A stretch of 8,690 bases of DNA from an uncultured Pseudomonadota bacterium (GTDB lineage: Bacteria; SAR324; NAC60-12). The stretch is taken from contig CAJXNF010000095.1 of the NCBI GenBank assembly GCA_913056375.1, positions 1 to 8,690 of the forward strand, read 5' to 3'. The notes below the pieces were generated by a model, which worked only from the letters and a program-made list of their open reading frames with translations, had not been told where the DNA came from and searched no databases. The position numbers and the translations under genes are program-made. Positions 1-5,557 of the stretch are shown here, one piece after another; positions within the stretch are counted from its first letter, which is position 1; each line of letters opens with the position of its first letter.

Positions 1-340
1 TATTTTGAACATCTTCCTGAAACGCGCTGAAATCCTCAGTTTCTAGACGGAATTGGTTGTCACCTGGGTTTCGAAACAGGGCAATTCGGCCATCGCTTTT
101 GCCAACAAAAAGGTCTTCGTCTCCATCACCATCAAAATCTGCAAAGCTTAGGATGCTACGTTCAAATCCACGCGTGTAGAGTAATTGCTCTTGTCCATTC
201 AATTTGCCGTAGTATTGACGTTGCCATTGGTAGATAGGAGCGTTGTCTTCTGCAGCAGGAAGAGTGTTCGCCCCGCTTAGGCCCAAAATTCCCAGTAGGG
301 CAGTGGTCCAGCATTGGCGGAAAGAAAAGCAACGTCGCAT
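1..340 (-). CDS. Exported FG-GAP/VCBS repeat protein, partial (C-terminal part outside window)
   Basis: Only the first 113 codons are present; the frame is open to the window edge. The N-terminus looks like a Sec signal peptide: Arg-Arg at residues 2-3, a hydrophobic stretch at about 11-24 (TTALLGILGLSG), and a likely cleavage site near LPAA (27-30). The mature part contains one clear FG-GAP/VCBS calcium loop, DFDGDGDEDL at 68-77, followed by the usual blade continuation GRIALFRN. Proteins of this kind usually form extracellular or periplasmic beta-propellers, but no specific ligand or reaction can be inferred. The start is ATG at 338-340, with no clear Shine-Dalgarno sequence upstream. It is probably a distant relative of the neighbouring FG-GAP lipoprotein, from which it is separated by 120 bp. 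There is a TTGACC in that spacer (418-423, minus strand) but no matching -10 at normal distance, so whether it has its own promoter is open. Confidence 0.8.
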   Translation of the reverse strand, partial: MRRCFSFRQCWTTALLGILGLSGANTLPAAEDNAPIYQWQRQYYGKLNGQEQLLYTRGFERSILSFADFDGDGDEDLFVGKSDGRIALFRNPGDNQFRLETEDFSAFQEDVQN

Positions 341-460
341 AAGATGAAACGGTGAGTGGGGGTTATTTGGTGGGGGCAGTGTTGCAAGACCTACGCCCGT
401 TATTGGCGCTTTTTACAGGTCAATTTTTGATATGGATGCAGGTTGTTTGAGCTGTGTTGG
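341..460. other. Spacer between the two FG-GAP/VCBS genes
   Basis: These 120 bases hold no convincing gene, promoter or terminator. A weak plus-strand stem, CGCC/GGCG (394-408), is followed by five T, but no plus-strand gene ends here. On the minus strand there is a TTGACC (418-423) without a well-placed -10. The lack of a terminator leaves open whether the distal FG-GAP gene is read through from the dnaB operon. Confidence 0.4.
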
Positions 461-1720
461 CTACGGGCAAGTCAGGCGGCCAGGGAACGCTTTTCCATCG
501 AAGAGAGCAATCTTAGCTTGTTGGGGTAGAGCGACCATCAGGTCCAACCTTCCATTACCATCAACGTCTTCAATGATTACGTCTCCGGGAGTGTCTCCCT
601 GCAGATGGTGGGTTGCGGCAAATAATTCCGGACTTTTGTAGGCTGCAGTTCCACGAGCAGAACTGCCATTGCTGAGGACCAGCGCCATGTCTCCGGTGAG
701 CGTCGTGACTGAAGTGAATGCGACAACAAAGCGGTTGCTGATTACGAAATCAAGAACTCCATCTTCATTGAAATCTGCTACACCAAAAGATGAGGGACCA
801 CGTCCAGCTGGCAGATCAAACTGGTTTTCAAAACTTCCAGATCCATCACCATACCAAATCCGAAGAACTTCTGCACTACGACTACTAACCGCCAGATCCT
901 GTCTGCCATCACAGTCGAAATCGGCTACCTCCAACTGCTGAGGAGAGCTGGGCGTATCTAACTCTGAAGTTTTTTCGAAGGTTCCATCTCCCTTGCCTTT
1001 CCATAGCTGGAGTAGGTTTTCACCGACAGAGATAGATGCCAGATCAGTCACATTATCTCCGTTCCAGTCTCCCTGCATCAATTGCTGAGGAAAGTCAGCA
1101 GTGTCCAAAGTAGCAGCAGTCGTAAAATTATCATTACCGTTGTTGAGTAGTATTGAGATGGAATCCATACCACGATTGGCAGCGGCAATATCTTTTCGCC
1201 CATCATTGTTCCAATCACCGGCTTGCAGGGAAATTGGCGTAAGACCAACGATGAGGGTGTTGTTGTCATCCAGCCAATCTGGGCCTTTGAGCAGTTGTAG
1301 ATAAACACTGTCAGATTGAGTCAGCACTATGTCGTTATGGCCGTCAAGGTCAAAATCTTCGATGACGAAAGACTGGTGCCAGCGTGGTTCGCTTGGGATC
1401 CAAGACGGCAGGTCATCAGCTTGTAGCCATTCACTGGATTGATGCTGAAGGGTAAAGGCTTGAATCCTCCCATCATCTGTGGTGCCAGACCCCTCGCTGC
1501 GTTGTGGGACAGGAACGAGTAGTTCAATATCGCCATCGTTATCCCAATCGCTCCGAATCAGCTGAGCGGAACCAACTGGGAGAGACTGCTCTCTGGGTGC
1601 AGAAAATTGATCATTCATCACCGTTGAAGGAGGGGCGTCTTCCTCAATAAGTTGATCACCAGAGCGACAGGCGAGTAGGCTCAGCAAACAGAGAAAGGGC
1701 AGCGCATGGAGGAGTTTCAT
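461..1720 (-). CDS. FG-GAP/VCBS repeat lipoprotein, predicted seven-bladed beta-propeller
   Basis: The 419-residue product starts with a short lipoprotein signal peptide. The hydrophobic stretch at 6-17 ends in LSLLAC, with lipid-attachment Cys18. Residue +2 is Arg, not Asp, so outer-membrane rather than inner-membrane retention is expected. Seven calcium-loop motifs of the D-x-D/N-x-D-G-x-x-D type are visible, starting at residues 58, 122, 169, 218, 267, 316 and 385. The middle ones recur every 47-49 residues, the spacing of FG-GAP/VCBS blades as in integrin-alpha-like propellers. Seven motifs could make one complete propeller. The fourth (DWNGDNVTDL) and seventh lack the standard Gly position. 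No catalytic domain is seen, so a binding or adhesion role is an inference only. The ATG overlaps the stop of the upstream EAL-like gene in the four bases 1717-1720 (ATGA), suggesting translational coupling. The only purine-rich RBS candidate (AAGG) is about 13 bases upstream, which is far. Confidence 0.9.
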   Translation of the reverse strand: MKLLHALPFLCLLSLLACRSGDQLIEEDAPPSTVMNDQFSAPREQSLPVGSAQLIRSDWDNDGDIELLVPVPQRSEGSGTTDDGRIQAFTLQHQSSEWLQADDLPSWIPSEPRWHQSFVIEDFDLDGHNDIVLTQSDSVYLQLLKGPDWLDDNNTLIVGLTPISLQAGDWNNDGRKDIAAANRGMDSISILLNNGNDNFTTAATLDTADFPQQLMQGDWNGDNVTDLASISVGENLLQLWKGKGDGTFEKTSELDTPSSPQQLEVADFDCDGRQDLAVSSRSAEVLRIWYGDGSGSFENQFDLPAGRGPSSFGVADFNEDGVLDFVISNRFVVAFTSVTTLTGDMALVLSNGSSARGTAAYKSPELFAATHHLQGDTPGDVIIEDVDGNGRLDLMVALPQQAKIALFDGKAFPGRLTCP

Positions 1721-2715
1721 TCTTGCAGCAAACCTTTGAAAAAGAGCCCGTAGTCTTCGGGCAGATAGTCTTGAATCATGCCGAAGTAGCGATCCCAGGG
1801 AGGTAGGGGTAACCGCTCACGGCTCTGGTAGTAGAGAGCGGTCTCGGAGTTATTCCAATTCTCTTCGAGGAAGTACTTGAGTGGGGAGGTCTCTCCAAGA
1901 CCTTCGAACACGATCACAGGTGAATTATTTCCTCGACCGTAGTTCTCGTAGTGTTCCAGCAGGCGGTTGCCCAAGCCCTGTTGCAGGTAGTCTTCCAGCA
2001 CTCGAGTGGCCTGAAAATCAATCTTGATCCAATCCGCCAAGTCAATCAGCCCGTTGTGAACATCCTGGTTCATCTTGTTTGAATCATCCAATGCCAGCCG
2101 AATGCCCAGATCCTGAGAGAGGTTGCGAATTGTTGGCAGATAGTCCGGGGTGATCAACTCGTTGACCTCAAAATAGAACATGCTCTGATATTCGGGAAAG
2201 AGCTGGAGCAGGTTCTTCAGTGCCCGTGGATAGTTAAGATAATCTGCATCCACATTTTGGGTGAACATCAGCGCTGGCATGGGCTGATTGTCGATTTTCA
2301 TCTGTCGACGTAAGAGCCGGATGGTCAGAAACGTGGCAATCAGCGAAGAGAAGCGCAATAGCACTGAGGGAATCTCTAGTTCCTTGCACTGTTTGACGAT
2401 CTTGCCAAAGCTCTGCCCAGAGCGATCCATGGCTAGCAACTCGAATCCCTTGGTTGGGGACTGGGGAGATTTCGGGGCCAGAGCGTCGATCGACTCGGCT
2501 TTGATTGCCAACCATTTCAGATATTGTCGTGCCCGTTCGCTCAGCGAACTCCACTCCTCTTCCAGCAGTGTTCCCAACAGTTCTGAAACTACGTCTGGGA
2601 AGCATGGAAAAGGTAGTGAGGGTGGCAAGGGAGTGACCACACTACAGGCAAGATGCTCGGGCTCAACTACCTGCCAAGCGGTTTCAGACCAGAATCCATC
2701 TGAGATTTGGTTCAT
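1717..2715 (-). CDS. Divergent EAL-domain protein (cyclic-di-GMP phosphodiesterase fold, activity uncertain)
   Basis: The 332-residue protein has no signal peptide or membrane segment, so it is probably cytoplasmic. Residues about 88-305 follow the order of EAL-domain motifs: GFELLAM at 90-96 in place of GxEALxR, QNVDA at 153-157 (the conserved Asn region), FEVNE at 182-186 (the ExxE motif), RLALDDS at 206-212 (DDF region), WIKIDF at 229-234 (catalytic-Lys region), VFEG at 269-272 (EGVE region), and YYQ near 295-297 before a Pro-rich end. Most metal-ligand positions therefore seem kept. The motif reads ELL rather than EAL, and the DDFGTG loop is replaced by DDSNKM. It may hydrolyse cyclic-di-GMP weakly, or only bind it. 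Residues 1-85 match nothing I recognise. It starts 18 bases after dnaB with no evident RBS, and overlaps the next gene by ATGA. The assignment rests on motif order read by eye. Confidence 0.75.
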   Translation of the reverse strand: MNQISDGFWSETAWQVVEPEHLACSVVTPLPPSLPFPCFPDVVSELLGTLLEEEWSSLSERARQYLKWLAIKAESIDALAPKSPQSPTKGFELLAMDRSGQSFGKIVKQCKELEIPSVLLRFSSLIATFLTIRLLRRQMKIDNQPMPALMFTQNVDADYLNYPRALKNLLQLFPEYQSMFYFEVNELITPDYLPTIRNLSQDLGIRLALDDSNKMNQDVHNGLIDLADWIKIDFQATRVLEDYLQQGLGNRLLEHYENYGRGNNSPVIVFEGLGETSPLKYFLEENWNNSETALYYQSRERLPLPPWDRYFGMIQDYLPEDYGLFFKGLLQE

Positions 2716-2733
2716 GAAGGAAATAGCTGGGGG

Positions 2734-4092
2734 TTAGGAATTGCCGAGGGCCAAGTTGGCGAACTTGGTATATTGTCCGATAAAGGCCAACCGGCGCACA
2801 CCACACTCACCATTCCGGTGCTTGGCAACAATGATCTCTGCAATGCCTTTGGACTCAGAATTTGGATTATACACCTCATCCCGATAAATGAACATGATCA
2901 GATCAGCGTCTTGCTCAAGCGCACCAGATTCTCGCAAATCCGCCATGATTGGATGCTTGTCGGCTCGACGTTCCAGATCACGGTTTAATTGAGATAGAGC
3001 AACAACAGGTACAGAAAACTCCTTAGCAATAGCCTTGAGTTGCCTTGAAATATCAGCAATCTCCTGTTCACGAGATTGCAGACGTCGCCCCCCAGTCATC
3101 AGCTGTAGGTAGTCGATAACAATCATGCCGAGGGGTGTATCCCCATATTCTTGGGTGACTTGCCTGGCAACCTTGCGCACATAACCAGGAGTGATTCCAG
3201 AAGCATCATCGATCAGCAGGGGTGCCTCGAGCATTTGCCCAGTCGCATCTACCAGCTTTTCCCAATCGTCTGGTTCTAAATTTCCAAGCCAAAGCCGTTG
3301 GCTATCGACTCGCGCTTCGCTACAGATCAGACGCATTGCGATGTGTTCCTTGGGCATTTCCAGGCTGAAGATCAGGATGGGCTGCTTGGACTGCAGTGCA
3401 GCATACATCCCCATGTTCATTGCAAATGAAGTTTTTCCCATCGAAGGTCGGGCTGCCAGGATAATCAAATCGCCACGCTGTAGACCACGGGTCAGTTCAT
3501 CGAGCTCTGTGAAACCAGTCGGGATACCAGTAATGACCTGTGGATTTTCGGAAAGAGCCTCCAGGTACTCGAAGTTACTGAGTAGCACCTCACGCAGTGG
3601 CGTGTAGCTGCGGGTGCGGACTCTGTTCTCGATTTCACGGAATTTTTCAGAGGCTTCTCCTAGAAATTCACTGATGCTGCGTTGGCCTTCCTGTCCCTCG
3701 CGAGCCAATTCATAGGCAGTGGAGATAATTGCTCGAAGCTGGCTTTTCTCCTGAACGAGCTGGGCATAATACTCAGCGTTATCTGCCACTGGTGTGGTCT
3801 GAGTCAGCAAGAGCAGGTAGTCCACTCCTCCAGATTCATCAAGAAAGTTGTGATCTCGGAGCCACCCAGAAACGGATACTTCATCAATCGGAGCTTCTTC
3901 TCCCGCTAACTCCTGCATGGCCGTAAAAATCTTTTGATTGGCTGGGGAGAAGAAATCTGTGGGCTGCAAGTAGTCCTGAATTTGAGCCAGCAACTCATTG
4001 CGGTAGATGATGGCTCCAAGGACAGCTTGTTCAGCAAGCTTGTCGTGGGGCAGCAGTTCTTCAGGTTTCGGTTTCGTGGGCGCACCGGGCAT
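2734..4092 (-). CDS. dnaB: Replicative DNA helicase DnaB
   Basis: This is the hexameric 5'-3' helicase that unwinds DNA at the replication fork and recruits primase. From the ATG at 4090-4092 the product has 452 residues, normal for the family. The N-terminal helical domain (about 1-105, including LAEQAVLGA) is followed by a linker and the RecA-like domain (about 180-452). Visible motifs are Walker A ARPSMGKT at 214-221, FSLEM at 242-246 (H1a), Walker B IVIDYLQLM at 324-332, SQLNR at 367-371 (H3) and KHRNG at 424-428, which holds the arginine-finger region. No intein is inserted. A TTG two codons upstream (4096-4098) could also start the frame; ATG is preferred although neither has a good Shine-Dalgarno sequence. 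It follows rplI as in many bacteria, after a spacer of about 83 bases with a strong hairpin. Confidence 0.98.
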   Translation of the reverse strand: MPGAPTKPKPEELLPHDKLAEQAVLGAIIYRNELLAQIQDYLQPTDFFSPANQKIFTAMQELAGEEAPIDEVSVSGWLRDHNFLDESGGVDYLLLLTQTTPVADNAEYYAQLVQEKSQLRAIISTAYELAREGQEGQRSISEFLGEASEKFREIENRVRTRSYTPLREVLLSNFEYLEALSENPQVITGIPTGFTELDELTRGLQRGDLIILAARPSMGKTSFAMNMGMYAALQSKQPILIFSLEMPKEHIAMRLICSEARVDSQRLWLGNLEPDDWEKLVDATGQMLEAPLLIDDASGITPGYVRKVARQVTQEYGDTPLGMIVIDYLQLMTGGRRLQSREQEIADISRQLKAIAKEFSVPVVALSQLNRDLERRADKHPIMADLRESGALEQDADLIMFIYRDEVYNPNSESKGIAEIIVAKHRNGECGVRRLAFIGQYTKFANLALGNS

Positions 4093-4100
4093 AGGCAACG

Positions 4101-4173
4101 CTGTGATAGAAGGTCACTGAGGAACGCAGACGGTGGAGGGGACAGGAGGCCAGAACCTCCTGTGATAACTGAG
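4101..4173. repeat. Split 14-base direct repeat flanking the dnaB leader hairpin
   Basis: On the plus strand, CTGTGATAACTGAG occurs intact at 4160-4173. It occurs again at 4101-4121 as CTGTGATA (4101-4108) and ACTGAG (4116-4121), separated by seven extra bases. The intact copy overlaps the 3' arm of the 8-bp hairpin by four bases. It may be a small local duplication with a later insertion, or a pair of sites for a regulator. The match is direct; any function is a guess. Confidence 0.5.
4142..4163 (-). promoter_or_regulatory. Perfect intercistronic hairpin between rplI and dnaB
   Basis: The arms ACAGGAGG (4142-4149) and CCTCCTGT (4156-4163) are perfect 8-bp inverted repeats around a 6-base loop. 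On the transcribed minus strand the 5' arm contains AGGAGG, a full anti-16S sequence, but no ATG, GTG or TTG follows at RBS distance. No run of T follows, so this is not a standard rho-independent terminator. It lies 13 bases past the rplI stop and about 50 bases before dnaB. Likely roles are mRNA 3'-end protection for the ribosomal protein genes, an RNase processing site, or partial attenuation that lowers dnaB relative to rplI. The structure is seen directly; the role is inferred. Confidence 0.65.
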
Positions 4174-4175
4174 AG

Positions 4176-4742
4176 TCAGGAGGCTTCTTCCGCTTCGGCG
4201 GATTCTTCTTCCGCAGTCACTTCAGTTTCCTCAATTGCTTCTTCTCCAGCCTCGGTGGTTGCAGCCACTTCGGCTTCTGGAGGTGCGGCGTTTGGATCGA
4301 ACTCTGCCAACACACGGATGCTCATTTCAATCGAGACCTCGGTGTGAACCCGAACGGTGAAGGTGTGAGTTCCGACGTTGCGGATCGGTGCTGGTAGCAG
4401 GATTGCTCGACGCTCCACAGTGTAGCCAGCGGCTTCGAGGACTTCTTGAATGTCTCGGTTGTTTACGGAACCAAACAGGCGACCACCTGGGCCAGCCTTA
4501 CGGGTGACTTCAAGATCCAGCACTTTCATCAGGGCAGCCTTTTGCTGAGCTTGGGCAATCTCCCCTTTGCGCATCTTTTCCAGATACTGCATGTGATGCC
4601 GGAATTCCTTCGACTGCTGACCGGTAACTGGCAACGCCAAGCCCCGAGGCAACAGGTAGTTTCGTGCATAACCGGGCTTGACGTCAACGACGTCGCCGAG
4701 TGTGCCAAGATTGGGCACTTCTTGTTTCAGAATCAGTTTCAC
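4176..4742 (-). CDS. rplI: 50S ribosomal protein bL9 with an acidic C-terminal extension
   Basis: bL9 binds 23S rRNA and reaches out from the large subunit. Residues 1-150 cover the usual full length of the family. The N-terminal domain carries the L9 signature at 13-40 (GTLGDVVDVKPGYARNYLLP and following Arg-Gly). A helical connector spans about 42-75, and the C-terminal RNA-binding domain includes GRLFGSV at 87-93. Residues 150-188 are additional: 14 Glu in 39 positions and no Lys or Arg, rich in Ala and Thr, likely disordered. The start is GTG at 4740-4742, supported by a good Shine-Dalgarno GAGGT (minus strand, 4749-4753) seven bases away. It follows rpsR by 25 bases. The tail resembles the one on S6 in this operon. 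Confidence 0.97.
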   Translation of the reverse strand: MKLILKQEVPNLGTLGDVVDVKPGYARNYLLPRGLALPVTGQQSKEFRHHMQYLEKMRKGEIAQAQQKAALMKVLDLEVTRKAGPGGRLFGSVNNRDIQEVLEAAGYTVERRAILLPAPIRNVGTHTFTVRVHTEVSIEMSIRVLAEFDPNAAPPEAEVAATTEAGEEAIEETEVTAEEESAEAEEAS

Positions 4743-4748
4743 TGGATT

Positions 4749-4753
4749 ACCTC
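4749..4753 (-). promoter_or_regulatory. Shine-Dalgarno sequence fixing the rplI GTG start
   Basis: GAGGT on the minus strand lies about six to seven bases upstream of the GTG at 4740-4742. It supports this non-ATG codon as the true start, and the predicted N-terminus MKLILKQEV is the usual bL9 start. Confidence 0.75.
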
Positions 4754-4767
4754 AACGACAGGGTGCG

Positions 4768-5049
4768 TTAGTTCTGGGGGACGTAGCCCGCGGTGTAAGA
4801 TAACAGAGCCAGATTACGAGCTCGCTTGATCGCGATCGCCAGCTTGCGTTGATATGGCGCTGATACGCCAGAAATACGGCTCGGAACAATCTTTCCTCCC
4901 TCGGTCACGTAGGACTTCAACAATTCCAGATCCTTGTAATCAATCTCTTCGATGCCAGCTTCCTTGAAAGGACAAACCTTACGTTTGCGGCGTAGAAGGA
5001 TGCTGTTGGGGACACTGCGCATCGGGCGCTTTTTCTTTTTCTTGGCCAT
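4768..5049 (-). CDS. rpsR: 30S ribosomal protein bS18
   Basis: bS18 sits on the small-subunit platform and forms a tight pair with bS6. The 93-residue product is slightly longer than usual because of a basic N-terminal stretch (AKKKKKRP at 2-9). The conserved core follows: KVCPF at 24-28, IDYKDLELLKSYV at 36-48, GGKIVPSRISG at 51-61, and QRKLAIAIKRARNLALLSY at 67-85. A single Cys (Cys26) remains, so the zinc-binding four-Cys form is not present. The ATG at 5047-5049 has a Shine-Dalgarno sequence, AGGA, seven bases upstream. It lies 21 bases after rpsF, with no single-strand-binding protein or PriB gene in between, unlike many gammaproteobacteria and Firmicutes. Confidence 0.98.
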   Translation of the reverse strand: MAKKKKKRPMRSVPNSILLRRKRKVCPFKEAGIEEIDYKDLELLKSYVTEGGKIVPSRISGVSAPYQRKLAIAIKRARNLALLSYTAGYVPQN

Positions 5050-5070
5050 CTCTCGTTCCTGATTGGGGTC

Positions 5071-5502
5071 TTAGTCTTCGTTGGTTTCAGTGGATTCGTC
5101 TTCAGTCTCTACCGCATCGGAGTCATCGTCTTCATCGACGCCCTCTTCTTCGCTGGCTTCCTCCGCAGGCTTCAATTCAACAAGACTTTCGAATTTGGCC
5201 GCGGCGCTTTCCCAGTCTTCAACTTTGATGATCTGGGCTCGGATCACTTGCTCTGAATAACCAAACTGGCGCTCCAACTCTTCCAGCATTGCCCCATCAC
5301 CACTGAGGTACCAGAGATGATAGATGCCATAGTCTTTTTTCTTGATCGGGTAGGCCAACTTACGCCGTCCCCAAAGATATTCACGGCAAATCTGCCCCTC
5401 AAAGCGCGCTACAAAACCGCGTACACGGTCGAGTAATTCCGCTTGTTCTTCGCTATTTAAATCGGCGGAAGTGATGAACACCGCCTCGTAGTCTCGCATC
5501 AT
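5071..5502 (-). CDS. rpsF: 30S ribosomal protein bS6 with an acidic C-terminal tail
   Basis: bS6 binds 16S rRNA as a heterodimer with bS18. Residues 1-112 form the normal alpha-beta domain: MRDYEAVFI at 2-10, WGRRKLAYPIKK at 44-55, DYGIYHLWYL at 57-66, and IIKVEDW at 91-97. Residues 113-143 are a tail with 18 acidic residues out of 31 and no Lys or Arg. In E. coli the C-terminus of S6 is lengthened after translation by RimK-added glutamates; here a long acidic end is encoded directly. The first of two tandem ATGs (5500-5502) fits the Shine-Dalgarno AGGA at 5512-5515 with nine bases between; the second would be twelve away. The gene follows ychF by 55 bases, a spacer that can fold so that this Shine-Dalgarno sequence is paired. 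Confidence 0.98.
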   Translation of the reverse strand: MMRDYEAVFITSADLNSEEQAELLDRVRGFVARFEGQICREYLWGRRKLAYPIKKKDYGIYHLWYLSGDGAMLEELERQFGYSEQVIRAQIIKVEDWESAAAKFESLVELKPAEEASEEEGVDEDDDSDAVETEDESTETNED

Positions 5503-5509
5503 GGATAAT

Positions 5510-5550
5510 TTTCCTTTTGAGCGTTAGGCCCGCTGATGCAGGCAAGGAAA
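5510..5550 (-). promoter_or_regulatory. Candidate structured rpsF leader that covers the Shine-Dalgarno sequence
   Basis: Read on the minus strand, TTTCCTT (5544-5550) can pair over seven bases with AAGGAAA (5510-5516), which contains the rpsF Shine-Dalgarno sequence. Directly inside it, GCCTGC (5538-5543) pairs with GCGGGC (5528-5533), five GC pairs and one GU, around an ATCA tetraloop. On the 3' side an 11-base bulge, CTAACGCTCAA (5517-5527), separates the two helices. A competing small hairpin, AGCG/CGCT (5520-5534), uses part of the bulge and the inner stem. The S6:S18 complex is known to repress its own operon through an rpsF leader RNA in several bacteria. This could be such a site, but I cannot confirm a match to the published consensus. 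Confidence 0.5.
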
Positions 5551-5557
5551 GTGGACC

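Noticed and set aside
394..414. Possible rho-independent terminator (CGCC/GGCG stem then T run) on the plus strand
   Set aside because: The stem has only four pairs, and no plus-strand gene ends here; in the minus direction the T run is on the wrong side.
461..1720. CRISPR-like or satellite repeats in the FG-GAP gene
   Set aside because: Recurring CCATC-x-AAATC-like DNA words (plus strand) come from codons of the calcium loops in a coding repeat, not from a repeat array with spacers.
2288..2737. 149-codon open frame on the plus strand
   Set aside because: It lies antisense to the EAL-like gene, which has clear domain motifs, and its own translation shows no recognisable motif.
4446..4829. 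Plus-strand open frame across rplI and rpsR
   Set aside because: It is antisense to two certain ribosomal protein genes and shows low-complexity shadow composition.
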